In this document: positions 45,365 to 54,174 of the stretch, in pieces | Layout: the number at the start of each line of letters is the position of its first letter | Position numbering within the stretch: the stretch's first letter is position 1 | Assembly: GCF_001905545.1 (NCBI RefSeq) | Contig: NZ_LIPD01000002.1 | Coordinates: 186,001 to 250,000, forward strand | Direction: 5' to 3' | Length of the DNA stretch: 64,000 nucleotides | Origin: Streptomyces sp. CB02056 | GTDB taxonomy: Bacteria > Actinomycetota > Actinomycetes > Streptomycetales > Streptomycetaceae | The notes under the pieces: generated by a model | Seen by the model: only the letters and a program-made list of their open reading frames with translations | What the model was told of the DNA's origin: nothing | Databases searched by the model: none | Position numbers and translations under genes: made by a program

Positions 45365-46339
45365 ATGTCCAAGACCGCGCAGCGCCGTGTCCTGCTCGCC
45401 GCCCCCCGGGGCTACTGCGCGGGAGTCGACCGCGCCGTGATCGCCGTGGAGAAGGCCCTGGAGCAGTACGGGGCGCCCATCTACGTCCGCAAGCAGATCG
45501 TCCACAACAAGTACGTGGTGCAGACCCTGGAGAAGAAGGGCGCGATCTTCGTCGACGAGACGGAGGAGGTGCCCGAGGGCTCGATCGTCGTCTTCTCCGC
45601 GCACGGCGTCGCCCCGGCCGTCCACGACGAGGCGCGGGCCGGCCGGCTGGCCACCGTCGACGCGACCTGCCCGCTGGTCACCAAGGTGCACAAGGAGGCC
45701 GTGCGCTTCGCCGACGAGGGCTTCGACATCCTGCTGGTGGGCCACGAGGGCCACGAGGAGGTCATCGGCACCATGGGCGAGGCCCCGGACCGGATCCACC
45801 TGGTGGACGGTGCCGAGGACGTCGCCAACGTGCAGGTCCGGGACGAGGCCAAGGTCGTCTGGCTGTCCCAGACCACCCTGTCCGTGGACGAGACCATGGC
45901 CACCGTCGGCGAGCTGAAGAAGCGCTTCCCGGGGCTGGTCAGCCCGCCCAGCGACGACATCTGCTACGCCACCCAGAACCGGCAGGTCGCGGTCAAGCAG
46001 CTGGCCCCGGAGACCGACCTGCTGATCGTGGTCGGCTCCAAGAACTCCTCCAACTCCGTCCGCCTGGTCGAGGTCGGCCTGGAGTACGGCGCCAAGGCCG
46101 CCCACCTGGTGGACTTCGCCGAGGAGATCCGCGAGGAGTGGCTGGAGGGCGTCACCACGGTCGGCCTGACCAGCGGCGCCTCGGTGCCGGAGATCCTGGT
46201 CGACGGCGTGCTGGAGTTCCTGGCCACGCGCGGTTACGACACGGTCGAGACGGTCAAGACCGCCGAGGAGCACCTGACCTTCTCGCTGCCCAAGGAACTG
46301 CGCCGTGACCTGCGCGCCGAGGCGGCGGGCAAGCTCTGA
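45365..46339 (+). CDS. ispH: 4-hydroxy-3-methylbut-2-enyl diphosphate reductase
   Basis: A 324-aa iron-sulfur enzyme (also LytB) that makes isopentenyl and dimethylallyl diphosphate in the last step of the MEP pathway. The three cluster cysteines are C18 ([12 protein letters not shown]), C102 ([13 protein letters not shown]) and C200 ([11 protein letters not shown]). [27 protein letters not shown] and [18 protein letters not shown] complete the family pattern. ATG 45365 follows a GGAG. The very long open frame running in from 42539 is antisense shadow. Confidence 0.96.
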   Translation: MSKTAQRRVLLAAPRGYCAGVDRAVIAVEKALEQYGAPIYVRKQIVHNKYVVQTLEKKGAIFVDETEEVPEGSIVVFSAHGVAPAVHDEARAGRLATVDATCPLVTKVHKEAVRFADEGFDILLVGHEGHEEVIGTMGEAPDRIHLVDGAEDVANVQVRDEAKVVWLSQTTLSVDETMATVGELKKRFPGLVSPPSDDICYATQNRQVAVKQLAPETDLLIVVGSKNSSNSVRLVEVGLEYGAKAAHLVDFAEEIREEWLEGVTTVGLTSGASVPEILVDGVLEFLATRGYDTVETVKTAEEHLTFSLPKELRRDLRAEAAGKL

Positions 46340-46349
46340 CCCCACCCAG

Positions 46350-46383
46350 AAGGCCCGGTACCCCGCGCGGGGTACCGGGCCTT
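46350..46383 (+). terminator. ispH terminator
   Basis: AAGGCCCGGTACCCC and GGGGTACCGGGCCTT form a perfect 15-bp stem with loop GCGC, ten bases after the stop. Confidence 0.85.
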
Positions 46384-46416
46384 CCGCTGTGCGCGCCCGG
46401 GCGCGCTCTCGTAGCT

Positions 46417-46437
46417 TTGTGCACAGGCTGTGGACAA
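46417..46437. promoter_or_regulatory. pair of inverted DnaA boxes
   Basis: TTGTGCACA (8 of 9 to TTGTCCACA) is followed after three bases by TGTGGACAA, the exact reverse complement of TTGTCCACA. The pair lies 50 bases upstream of ppgK. Confidence 0.55.
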
Positions 46438-46487
46438 GGCACCGGCCGCGGACGCCCGTCCGCGGCCGACGGCGGAGGGCGGACGTG

Positions 46488-47234
46488 ATGACGGCGGTAT
46501 TCGGCGTGGACATCGGCGGCTCGGGGATCAAGGGCGCGCCCGTCGACCTCGCCCGGGGCGTGCTCGCCGAGGAGCGCCGGAAGGTGCTGACCCCGCAGCC
46601 GTCCGCCCCCGAGGCCGTGGTCGCCGCCGTCTGCGAGGTGGTCCGCCACTTCGACCACCAGGGCCCGGTCGGGCTGACCTTCCCCGGCGTGGTCGTCGAC
46701 GGTCACACCAGGACGGCCGCCAACGTGGACAAGGGCTGGATCGGCCTGGACGCGGCGGGCCTCTTCCGTCAGGCGCTCGGCATGCCCGCGACCGTGCTGA
46801 ACGACGCGGACGCGGCCGGGCTGGCCGAACTGACCCACGGTGCCGGGCGGGGCGAGTCGGGCGTGGTCCTGGTGCTCACCTTCGGCACCGGCATCGGCAG
46901 CGCCCTGTTCGTCGACGGGACGCTGGTGCCCAACACCGAGCTGGGCCACCTGGAGCTGCGCGGCAAGGACGCCGAGCGCCGGGCCTCCTCGGCCGCCAAG
47001 GAGCGGCACGGGCTGGACTGGGAGCAGTGGGCCGGGCGGGTCGACGAGTACCTGGACCTGGTGGAGATGCTCTTCTCGCCGGGGCTGATCGTGATCGGCG
47101 GCGGGGTGAGCCGCAAGCACGAGAAGTTCCTGCCGCTGCTGAAGGACCGCCGGGCACGGGTGGTGCCGGCGGAGCTGCGCAACGACGCGGGCATCGTCGG
47201 GGCCGCCATGGCGGCGGCCCGGGCCGAGGGCTGA
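46488..47234 (+). CDS. ppgK: polyphosphate glucokinase
   Basis: A 248-aa ROK-family kinase that phosphorylates glucose with polyphosphate (and often ATP). Motifs: VFGVDIGGSGIKGAPVDL (phosphate 1), GLTFPGVVVDG, VLNDADAAGLAE with the catalytic Asp, VLVLTFGTGIGSALFVDG, the polyphosphate-specific NTELGHLELRGKDAERRASS region, and LIVIGGGVSRKHEKF. ATG 46488 overlaps a GTG at 46485 (GTGATG), either of which could start. Paired DnaA boxes stand just upstream. Confidence 0.93.
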   Translation: MTAVFGVDIGGSGIKGAPVDLARGVLAEERRKVLTPQPSAPEAVVAAVCEVVRHFDHQGPVGLTFPGVVVDGHTRTAANVDKGWIGLDAAGLFRQALGMPATVLNDADAAGLAELTHGAGRGESGVVLVLTFGTGIGSALFVDGTLVPNTELGHLELRGKDAERRASSAAKERHGLDWEQWAGRVDEYLDLVEMLFSPGLIVIGGGVSRKHEKFLPLLKDRRARVVPAELRNDAGIVGAAMAAARAEG

Positions 47235-47314
47235 GGAGCCGGGATCGGGCCGGGGCTGAGGGGGCGAGGGGGCGAGGGGCGCTCCTGCGGCGCCGCCGCT
47301 CAGCGGGAGCGGCC

Positions 47315-47956
47315 TCAGCGGGAGCGCTGGATCCGGCGCTGGGCGACGAACCGGGCGAGCACGATCAGCGCGGCCAGCCCGGTGCCGGAGAACAGCCAGC
47401 CGGCCCGCAGCGCCAGCCCGGTCGCCAGCGAGACCACCTGGGCGGTGACGCCCGGGGAGCCCACCGGTTCGAGCAGCAGCAGCGCGAGGGCGAAGGCGAT
47501 CGGCCCGCTGATCGGTGCGGCCAGCAGGTCGGCGTAGCGCACCCGGACGGCGAGCTGGAAGCAGACCACCAGGTAGCCGAGGCCGAACAGCCAGCCCAGG
47601 CCGTCGAACAGCAGCCGGTCCACGCCCGCCACCGCGAGCGTCGCCAGGACGGCGACCAGCCCGGTGCCGATGGCCGTCAGCCGGGTCGGCCGGCCGGTGC
47701 GCCGCCGCCCGTACAGCGGCTCGTCGCCGCGCCCGCGCAGCGGCAGGCGCAGGCGCGGCCGGGGGGCGGCCGGGCGCGCGGCCGGGCGCGCGGCGGACGG
47801 GCCGGCCGAAGGGCGCGGGCGGGAGCCGGGGGCGGGTCCGGAGGGGGCTCCGGCGGTCTCGGGAGCCCGGCCTGGACCGGGGACGGCGGCTGCGGCCGCG
47901 CCGGTCGGCGGACGGCGTCTGGGCCCTGGCGGCTGGGTACGGATGCTCTGCTCCAC
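47315..47956 (-). CDS. DUF6542-like membrane protein
   Basis: A protein of about 213 aa with an Arg/Pro/Ala-rich N-terminal half and four hydrophobic helices in the C-terminal half (LTAIGTGLVAVLATLAVAGVD, LGWLFGLGYLVVCFQLAVRV, PISGPIAFALALLLLEP, and a last one followed by RIQRSR). Such proteins sit beside ppgK/ychF in streptomycetes and have no known role. The start is uncertain: GTG 47956 (VEQSIRTQPP) or ATG 47980. The 80-base gap to ppgK contains repeated CAGCGGGAGCG. Confidence 0.72.
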   Translation of the reverse strand: MEQSIRTQPPGPRRRPPTGAAAAAVPGPGRAPETAGAPSGPAPGSRPRPSAGPSAARPAARPAAPRPRLRLPLRGRGDEPLYGRRRTGRPTRLTAIGTGLVAVLATLAVAGVDRLLFDGLGWLFGLGYLVVCFQLAVRVRYADLLAAPISGPIAFALALLLLEPVGSPGVTAQVVSLATGLALRAGWLFSGTGLAALIVLARFVAQRRIQRSR

Positions 47957-48144
47957 CCGCCCAACGTACGGTCCGATCATCGCCACACTGTGTAATGGAC
48001 CGTTCAGGTCTTGTCCCGTGTCTCCGGACGGAGTACTGATGTGATCGTCACTCAGGTCGTCGCGCAGGTCGGCTGACCTGCCCGATCGAGTCGGCGCACG
48101 ACGACCACCGGATCCGTTCACGGGTCTCTCCACGGGGGAACAGC

Positions 48145-48534
48145 ATGACCGATTTCACCTTCGAACGGCTCGACCACGTCCAGCTCGACATCCCGGCCGG
48201 CGCCGAGGACGAGTGCCGCGCCTTCTGGTCCGGAGTGCTCGGCATGACCGAGCTGGCGAAGCCGCCGGTGCTGGCCGCCCGCGGCGGCTGCTGGTTCCGC
48301 GGCGGCGGGGTCGAGGTGCACCTGGGCGTGGCCCCGGACTTCCGCCCGTCCCGCAAGGGGCACCCGGGCATCCTGGTCCGTTCGCTGGACGCCCTCGCCG
48401 ACCGCCTCGCCGCGCACGGCCACCCGGTGACCTGGGACGACAACCTGCCCGGCCACCGGCGCTTCCACACCGACGACAAGCTGGGCAACCGGCTGGAGTT
48501 CCTGGAGCCCCGGGCGGCGCCGACCGAGGAGTGA
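48145..48534 (+). CDS. VOC/glyoxalase-fold protein
   Basis: A 129-aa protein of the vicinal oxygen chelate superfamily. The beta-alpha-beta-beta-beta unit starts RLDHVQLDIPAGAEDECRAFWSGVLGM, with His in LDHV as a potential metal ligand. The C-terminal half has GHRRFHTDDKLGNRLEFLEP with another His and the Glu. The substrate is unknown; relatives include glyoxalases, dioxygenases and antibiotic-binding proteins. ATG 48145 follows GGGGGAA. Confidence 0.85.
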   Translation: MTDFTFERLDHVQLDIPAGAEDECRAFWSGVLGMTELAKPPVLAARGGCWFRGGGVEVHLGVAPDFRPSRKGHPGILVRSLDALADRLAAHGHPVTWDDNLPGHRRFHTDDKLGNRLEFLEPRAAPTEE

Positions 48535-48618
48535 GGCGGAGTGGGGGCTGCCCGTAGACTTGGGGGTCGGCCCGTACGGTGCCGACCCAACTCCTCCAAG
48601 CCCACGGGACTGCGCTTC

Positions 48619-49692
48619 ATGTCGCTCACGATCGGAATCGTCGGCCTGCCGAACGTCGGCAAGTCGACCCTGTTCAACGCCCTGACCAAGAACGACGTGC
48701 TGGCGGCCAACTACCCGTTCGCCACCATCGAGCCGAACGTCGGCGTGGTGGGCGTCCCGGACGCTCGGCTGGCCAAGCTCGCCGAGATCTTCGGCTCCCA
48801 GCGCATCCTCCCGGCCACCGTCGACTTCGTCGACATCGCCGGCATCGTGCGCGGCGCCAGCGAGGGCGAGGGCCTGGGCAACAAGTTCCTCGCCAACATC
48901 CGCGAGTCCGACGCGATCTGCCAGGTCGTGCGCGCCTTCACCGACCCGGACGTGGTGCACGTGGACGGCAAGGTGTCGCCCAAGGACGACATCGAGACCA
49001 TCCACACCGAGCTGATCCTGGCCGACCTCCAGACCATCGAGAAGGTCCTGCCGCGGCTCCAGAAGGAGGCGCGCCTCAAGAAGGACACCGCCCCCGTGCT
49101 GGCCGCCGCCGAGGCCGCGCAGGCGATCCTGGAGACCGGCAAGACCCTCTTCGAGGCCGGCTTCGACACCGCCCCGATCCGCGACCTCCACCTGCTGACC
49201 GCCAAGCCCTTCCTCTACGTCTTCAACGTGGATGAGGCCGAGCTGGCCGACGAGGACTTCAAGGACGCCCAGCGCGAGCTGGTCGCCCCGGCCGAGGCGA
49301 TCTTCCTGAACGCCAAGATCGAGTCCGAGCTGATCGAGCTGGACGACGCCGAGGCCCTGGAGCTGCTCCAGTCCATGGGCCAGGAGGAGCCCGGCCTCGC
49401 CACCCTCGCCCGGGTCGGCTTCAACACCCTCGGCCTCCAGACCTACCTGACGGCCGGCCCCAAGGAAACCCGCGCCTGGACCATCAAGAAGGGCGCCACC
49501 GCCCCCGAGGCCGCCGGAGTCATCCACACCGACTTCCAGAAGGGCTTCATCAAGGCCGAGGTGATCTCCTTCGCCGACCTGGTCGAGACCGGCTCCATCG
49601 CCGAGGCCCGCGCCAAGGGCAAGGCCCGCATCGAGGGCAAGGAGTACGTCATGCAGGACGGCGACGTCGTGGAGTTCCGCTTCAACGTCTAG
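48619..49692 (+). CDS. ychF: redox-regulated ATPase YchF
   Basis: A 357-aa OBG-family P-loop protein that hydrolyses ATP and binds ribosomes. G1 is GIVGLPNVGKSTLFNALT, followed by DFVDIAGIVRGASEGEGLGNKFLANIRE (G3) and FNVDEAEL (G4 changed as in YchF). The C-terminal TGS-like domain ends KEYVMQDGDVVEFRFNV. ATG 48619 is the family start although no good ribosome site precedes it. Its last codons form attL of an inserted island; the stop is now TAG, whereas the copy at the far end of the island reads on to TGA. Confidence 0.96.
   Translation: MSLTIGIVGLPNVGKSTLFNALTKNDVLAANYPFATIEPNVGVVGVPDARLAKLAEIFGSQRILPATVDFVDIAGIVRGASEGEGLGNKFLANIRESDAICQVVRAFTDPDVVHVDGKVSPKDDIETIHTELILADLQTIEKVLPRLQKEARLKKDTAPVLAAAEAAQAILETGKTLFEAGFDTAPIRDLHLLTAKPFLYVFNVDEAELADEDFKDAQRELVAPAEAIFLNAKIESELIELDDAEALELLQSMGQEEPGLATLARVGFNTLGLQTYLTAGPKETRAWTIKKGATAPEAAGVIHTDFQKGFIKAEVISFADLVETGSIAEARAKGKARIEGKEYVMQDGDVVEFRFNV
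49675..49690. other. attL: island attachment site in ychF
   Basis: TTCCGCTTCAACGTCT covers the last five codons and part of the stop of ychF and is repeated exactly at 54245-54260. It preserves the protein end while changing the stop codon from TGA to TAG. Confidence 0.85.
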
Positions 49693-49702
49693 TCGAAGTG
49701 CG

Positions 49703-49746
49703 GAAAGGCCGCCTGACCTGCGACGGAGCGGGGTGGGCGGCCTTTC
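49703..49746 (+). terminator. terminator now behind ychF
   Basis: GAAAGGCCGCC and GGCGGCCTTTC form a perfect 11-bp stem just inside the island, replacing the original ychF terminator that was displaced to 54284-54329. The next 480 bases to 50233 hold a promoter-like TAGCGT (49981) and the repeat block at 50039-50076, but no recognised gene. Confidence 0.75.
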
Positions 49747-50038
49747 GGTCCGCAGGGGGTCCGCAACTTTGCCAACTCCAGCCAATGCGACACCGGTGCA
49801 GCGCTCGCTCTCCCCGGCGATGGGAGCCTTCCTGGTGCGGCGAGGCTGGCCTATCGGCGCCTGGGAGTCGTGAGGCCCGCCGCCCATGGAGCTGTGTCGC
49901 TGATAGGTGGCAGGGGGCGACATTATCCTGCTCAACTACTCGCCTGGCAAACTTTTCTGAGTATGTGTCACCCCTGCTGCTAGCGTCTTCGGTCAGCGAC
50001 AGCAGCAGGCTCCAACTCCCCACCTCGTCCTAAGCGAT

Positions 50039-50076
50039 GGGCGGCAACGCTGGCGGGTCACGTCGGTACGTCTTGG
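50039..50076 (+). repeat. upstream block, copy 1
   Basis: GGGCGGCAACGC (50039-50050) and GTCGGTACGTCTTGG (50062-50076) recur in the same order before the WhiB-HTH gene at 52337-52348 and 52375-52389, each followed by GATGCCGC further on. Confidence 0.85.
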
Positions 50077-50233
50077 GGGTGCGACCCGAGTGGGCTGATG
50101 CCGCCTCGGACACACCGGGCCTATGCCCGGGCGAGCCGAGGGGGAGAGCGGGGAACAGCGGGACCGATCTCCTCAGATGGCCAGAGCGTCCGGGCCACTG
50201 TCCGGACATGGAGACGGAGATCGGAGACCACTG

Positions 50234-52240
50234 ATGGAATCGCCGATTGCAGCGGGCGAGACCGTACTTCCCCGCCCGGTTGAGGTGTTGCCGACGCCTG
50301 CGCTGGCGTCCGCGACACGGAAGCTCGCCGACAAGCTCATCGAGCGCTTCAAGATGCAAGATCCTGCCGCCCTCGCTCTTGCGCAGGCCGCAGTCGATCC
50401 TTCGGCAGCCCGCCAGGCAGCGGAATCTCCTGAGCGCTTGCCGGTGCCGGGTGGGGTCATCCTGGCTATTCGCACTGAGGTATGGGCGCGCAATATTCTC
50501 CCCGATCCGCGGAATCCCCGGACGGGGCCGTCGCGACGGCATCCAGTGTCGGACCTGGTCGGCAAGGGTGAGGGCACGCGCTTCCGCCCACTGGCGGAGT
50601 CGATCGCAGCGCCGGGCAGCCGGCCCGAGCTCTTCCAGAAGCTCGCGAACCAGGAACACCTCGCGTGGGCGGCGCAGCAGGCCAAGGAGTACGTCCTTGA
50701 TCGGAATGACTGGCGAGATTCCATCCGCAACCAGGGTGTGATGACCGAAGTGTGGCTCGCTGCCACGACGTTCCAGCACGAGGACGGTACGCCTGATGTG
50801 ACCGTGCCGGTCACCGCCGAAGGGTCGAGCCGGGTGACGTCTGTCCATGACCTGCTCGACCTCAGGTCTGCCGACGTCCCATATATCCGGGACGCGACGA
50901 AGTTGCGCTCCCACATCCGTAAGCTCAACGAGCAGATTTTCGCGGCGGATGATCCGGAGCAGGTCGACTCCGAGGCGGCGGTCAGGGCGCGCTGTCAGAA
51001 GCTGCCTGCCCTGCTCCTGGTCGGCTTCGAGCCGAACAACGGGACCACGGCTGACTTCGGCGTCGCCGTGAAGTCGCTGGTGGCCCTGCGGCATGTGGAC
51101 TACCCCAAGCCGTGGGGGGAGGCCGCGGAGAACGAGGCCCTCGCCGATGCCGTGGTGGACGAGATTGAGCGACGGGGACTGATCACTCCGGGCAAGGCCG
51201 AATGGCTCCGAGGAGCCCTGACGCCCGACCAGGCGAAGGCCGCAGGCTTCAGCGCCGACGCGGCCGTGCGGGCGGCCGCGATCGTGCGGCTGTTCGCCGA
51301 GCATGATCAGGGCGTCCACTCGGCTGTCCGGGTTGCCATCACTGGTCAGAGCACGCGTAAGAACATCACGACGAAGCTGCTGCTTGATGTCGCCTCGTCG
51401 CTGGTCATGCGCTCGGTTGCCGAAGAGGACGACCGTAAGCGGGAGCGCATGCGGAAGTACCTGAAGTCGGCGTTCTCCGGTGAATTGGCAAGGGAATGGG
51501 AGGCCACCTTCCGGGAGGCAGACGCGCTATCCGCAGCAGCTCTCGTGGAGGTGCAGAAGGGGGAGCCCGGTGCAGCCACCCGAGAGCTTGCGGCGCGGAG
51601 CGCCTATCCGCTTGTGGTCAATGGGCAGCTCGCCGGGGACCGTGGCACCCGCAGCAACGATCAGCCCGACCGCCGCCACCCCGGAGAGGTGATCGACCGG
51701 ATGCGCAGCAGTACTCACGGCGTTCACCAGCTGACGCAGACGCTGTACGACTTCTCTGCGGGACGTAGGACCCGCAAGGTTGATGAGGACGGACAGGTCG
51801 TCCGTAACGCCGATGGCCGGGACATCCTCGTCACCGATGCGGACCTGCGACGCACATTCCCGCCTGCCGGCGCGGGGCCGTCGCTCCTTCCTGCCCCGGA
51901 GAACCCGGCAGAGCTTCTCGGCAATGCTTTGCACGGCCTGGCAACGGCGGTTCAGGCACTGGCCACCGCCGTCAAGAAGGTCGAGGCGGTCCAGTCCGAT
52001 GACGGAACCCGGGTGATCGACTCGCTGGGCGCCGACAAGGGCGACTGTGAGGCGTGGCGGAATGTTCTACAGGACGTCCTGTTCAAACTTCCGGTCTGGC
52101 AGCAGCGGAGCATTCAGAGGCACGGTACGAATGCCGATGATTCCAACGATCCGGATGACGATTTTGAGGACGACGAACTCGTCGACGTCTCCGACGATGG
52201 GGTGTTCGACGAGGAAGCATTGGCTGACGTCGACGACTAG
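50234..52240 (+). CDS. ParB-like-domain protein with acidic tail, island cargo
   Basis: A 668-aa protein, not recognised as a named family. Residues about 85-215 resemble the ParB/Srx fold: NILPDPRNPR (N94-P-R) early, then SIRNQGVMTEVWLAA (~165-180) and a VPVTAEGSSRVTSVHDLL strand-turn (A195-R200) where ParB has its GERR/DGQHR motif. The middle is helical with KKK/DRKRERMRKYLKSAF segments. The last about 40 residues are extremely acidic (DDSNDPDDDFEDDELVDV). No helicase or nuclease motif is obvious beyond this. ATG 50234 follows CGGAGAC. Codon use is less GC-biased than neighbours. It is the first gene of the ychF island and shares an upstream block with the WhiB-HTH gene. Confidence 0.75.
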   Translation: MESPIAAGETVLPRPVEVLPTPALASATRKLADKLIERFKMQDPAALALAQAAVDPSAARQAAESPERLPVPGGVILAIRTEVWARNILPDPRNPRTGPSRRHPVSDLVGKGEGTRFRPLAESIAAPGSRPELFQKLANQEHLAWAAQQAKEYVLDRNDWRDSIRNQGVMTEVWLAATTFQHEDGTPDVTVPVTAEGSSRVTSVHDLLDLRSADVPYIRDATKLRSHIRKLNEQIFAADDPEQVDSEAAVRARCQKLPALLLVGFEPNNGTTADFGVAVKSLVALRHVDYPKPWGEAAENEALADAVVDEIERRGLITPGKAEWLRGALTPDQAKAAGFSADAAVRAAAIVRLFAEHDQGVHSAVRVAITGQSTRKNITTKLLLDVASSLVMRSVAEEDDRKRERMRKYLKSAFSGELAREWEATFREADALSAAALVEVQKGEPGAATRELAARSAYPLVVNGQLAGDRGTRSNDQPDRRHPGEVIDRMRSSTHGVHQLTQTLYDFSAGRRTRKVDEDGQVVRNADGRDILVTDADLRRTFPPAGAGPSLLPAPENPAELLGNALHGLATAVQALATAVKKVEAVQSDDGTRVIDSLGADKGDCEAWRNVLQDVLFKLPVWQQRSIQRHGTNADDSNDPDDDFEDDELVDVSDDGVFDEEALADVDD

Positions 52241-52247
52241 CGGTCGC

Positions 52248-52280
52248 GTGGTGCCGCTCGGATCACGAGGGCGGCACCAC
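52248..52280 (+). terminator. terminator after the ParB-like gene
   Basis: GTGGTGCCGC and GCGGCACCAC form a perfect ten-bp stem eight bases after the stop. Confidence 0.75.
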
Positions 52281-52336
52281 CCCGTACACCTGATGCGACA
52301 CGGGTGATCTGTGCAGCACACCTTCCCAGTGGGATA

Positions 52337-52389
52337 GGGCGGCAACGCCGACTCTGCGGGCTACCAGCTCCACGGTCGGTACGTCTTGG
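52337..52389 (+). repeat. upstream block, copy 2
   Basis: Second copy of GGGCGGCAACGC and GTCGGTACGTCTTGG, with a longer spacer than at 50039-50076. It lies 150 bases upstream of the WhiB-HTH start, in a 259-base gap that holds no recognised gene. Confidence 0.85.
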
Positions 52390-52539
52390 TGCTGGCCGTT
52401 GCTCCGATGCCGCTTGCAGTCACGCCGGGCACAGTCCGGAAGGCATCAAGTGGGTGCGCTGGGCGCTTTCCTGCTCACCCTGGTCAATTTCTCGTGGTCG
52501 GATGCGGCCGCGGGCTGAACGCTTGGGTGAGGCACCGCC

Positions 52540-52965
52540 TTGCAATTCCTTCACGGCCGTGAGCGAGAGCTTCTGGCCCTGATGCAGTCGCGCAACAAGT
52601 TGGACATTTCCCAGGCCGCGTGCAGGGACTCGGACGTCGACATCTACCACCCATCGGACCAGCAGATGCCCGATGCGGGCGTTCTGGATGAATGCTCCCG
52701 CTGCATGGTTCGCCTGGAGTGTCTTGCGCTTGCGCTGCGCACGGAGGACCCGGAAGTGCGTTCCGGGTGGTACGGCGGATTCGGCCCAGAAGACCGGGAC
52801 GCAATTGCTTTGTTGCTGGCGGTGCCTGGCGGTGGCCAGGCACCGTCGGAACCTGTCCTTATGGCCAGGCGCCTGGTCAATGACGGCTGGCGCATCAGCG
52901 ACGTCGCGGAACTGCTCGGCTGTTCGCGTCGAACCGTGCAGCGCTATCTGCACTCGGTTGCATGA
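52540..52965 (+). CDS. WhiB-like domain fused to a helix-turn-helix
   Basis: A 141-aa protein. C28, C52, C55 and C61 have the WhiB spacing (C-xn-C-x2-C-x5-C: AACRDSD ... ECSRCMVRLEC), so a [4Fe-4S] cluster is expected. SGWYGGFGPEDR stands in place of the usual GVWGG turn. Instead of the short basic tail of ordinary WhiB proteins, residues about 105-141 form a helix-turn-helix (LVNDGWRISDVAELLGCSRRTVQRYLHSVA). The TTG at 52540 has GTGAGG seven bases upstream; ATG 52582 is an alternative start that still keeps all four Cys. It is the second intact gene of the ychF island and could control it by redox or NO state. Confidence 0.8.
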   Translation: MQFLHGRERELLALMQSRNKLDISQAACRDSDVDIYHPSDQQMPDAGVLDECSRCMVRLECLALALRTEDPEVRSGWYGGFGPEDRDAIALLLAVPGGGQAPSEPVLMARRLVNDGWRISDVAELLGCSRRTVQRYLHSVA

Positions 52966-52998
52966 GGAGGGGGCCTGCGTCCGAGGATGCCACCGCAT

Positions 52999-53041
52999 GC
53001 CAACCAAGAATTGCCTGTTCAGGGTCTTGGGCTCAACGTCT
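52999..53041. repeat. internal copy of the island right end with partial att core
   Basis: GCCAACCAAGAA (52999-53010) is identical to 54175-54186 near the true right end. Both are followed by CCTG-N-TCAG. TCAACGTCT (53033-53041) reproduces nine bases of the att core and, like attR, is followed by G-N-CGG. Confidence 0.6.
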
Positions 53042-53155
53042 GGCGGTGACGTGTCGGTGCCGGAGGCTAGCGTCCAGCTACATGGTCGGCGTCCTGGGGA
53101 ACAGCCTGGGCGAGTGGCTGTTGCCTGATCGACTACTGCGAGAGTGGGGCCTCCC

Positions 53156-54057
53156 ATGCCGCTTCCTGCCCCTGGCGTGGCGCGCCTGTTCATGGTTGGA
53201 AGTTCGTACGACTGTGGCCGTGGACTGACGGCCGCTGTGACCGCGCTGCCTGAGACCGCATTGTCTCTGCCCTCGGGCCAGGTCGCGGCCTGCGACCCGT
53301 TCATCGAGTTGGGCCGGGATGTGGGCAGTTCACCGCCGAGGTGGATCCGGGCACCTACCCGGTCGCGCTCGCGGTGGTCGAGGTGACCCGCGCTGATGCT
53401 CCCGAGTTCAGGGATGAGCGGGTCGCTGCCGCATGGCTGCGGATCAGCGACCAGCGGACGGGTGGAGCGGACGCTTGCACTAACCGATGGTCAGGCCGTC
53501 GCCGACCTGGGTGTCACGGAGTTCTTCGGATACGGTGTCGACGCCGGAACGGGTTGTTTCGTCGATGCCGCGGTCACCATCCCGCTCGGTGACCTGCTCG
53601 GTGAGGACGGCGACCTGCTGGTCGACGCCCTCTTCGGTGACGCCGATTCCATGGCACTCAGCCCGGTCGTGCTTGCTGATCCCGAGACCGGCCACAACTG
53701 CGTTGCGCCCCCGTCGGGTTGGAGCGACGGGACCTACCCGACCAGGGCCGGTCGGAGTGCTGGCGGCGAGGTCACCGGCTTCGTGACGGAGTTCTTCGTG
53801 GTGCCGCAGCCGGGCCGTGGGTCGGCCAGGTTCCCTCTGAACTGGAGCAGCGGCTGTTCGAACGCGCTGAGAGCCGAGAGCCCTATACGGAGCTCTTCTA
53901 CCTGCCCGGAGCGGAGGCCGGATCACTGACTCTCGGAATGGCGCTGTGCGTGCAGCGGGCCGGCGATCGCTTGCTGACGCGACCGGTCTTCCTGCCCGCC
54001 GATGCCATGGACGACGTCTATCACCAACTGCCGGCGGAAGCGTGGGCCATTTTCTGA
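53156..54057 (+). pseudogene. DUF4241-family gene with several frameshifts
   Basis: Joined frames give a DUF4241-type protein of about 300 residues. The first frame holds MPLPAPGVARLF and SLPSGQVAACDPFIEL to about 53330. A second frame (53341-53460) holds DPGTYPVALAVVEVTRADAP and ERVAAAWLRISDQ. The first frame returns (53470-53815) with ALTDGQAVADLGVTEFFGYGVDAGTGCFVDAA and GWSDGTYPTRAGRSAGGEVTGFVTEFFVVP. The second frame resumes to 54057 with ERAESREPYTELFYLPG and ending AEAWAIF. At least three frame changes are needed, so it is decayed cargo. DUF4241 proteins often occur beside polymorphic-toxin and defence loci, but no role can be claimed. Confidence 0.8.
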
Positions 54058-54174
54058 TCACGGACGGCCCCACGTGGGGCGATGCCCACGCCCACGTTGA
54101 TCGCATCGGGCGAGGTGCCCGGTTCGCAGACAGTCCGCAGGACACCCGATTGCGACCGTCGCGGGTCATCGCTG

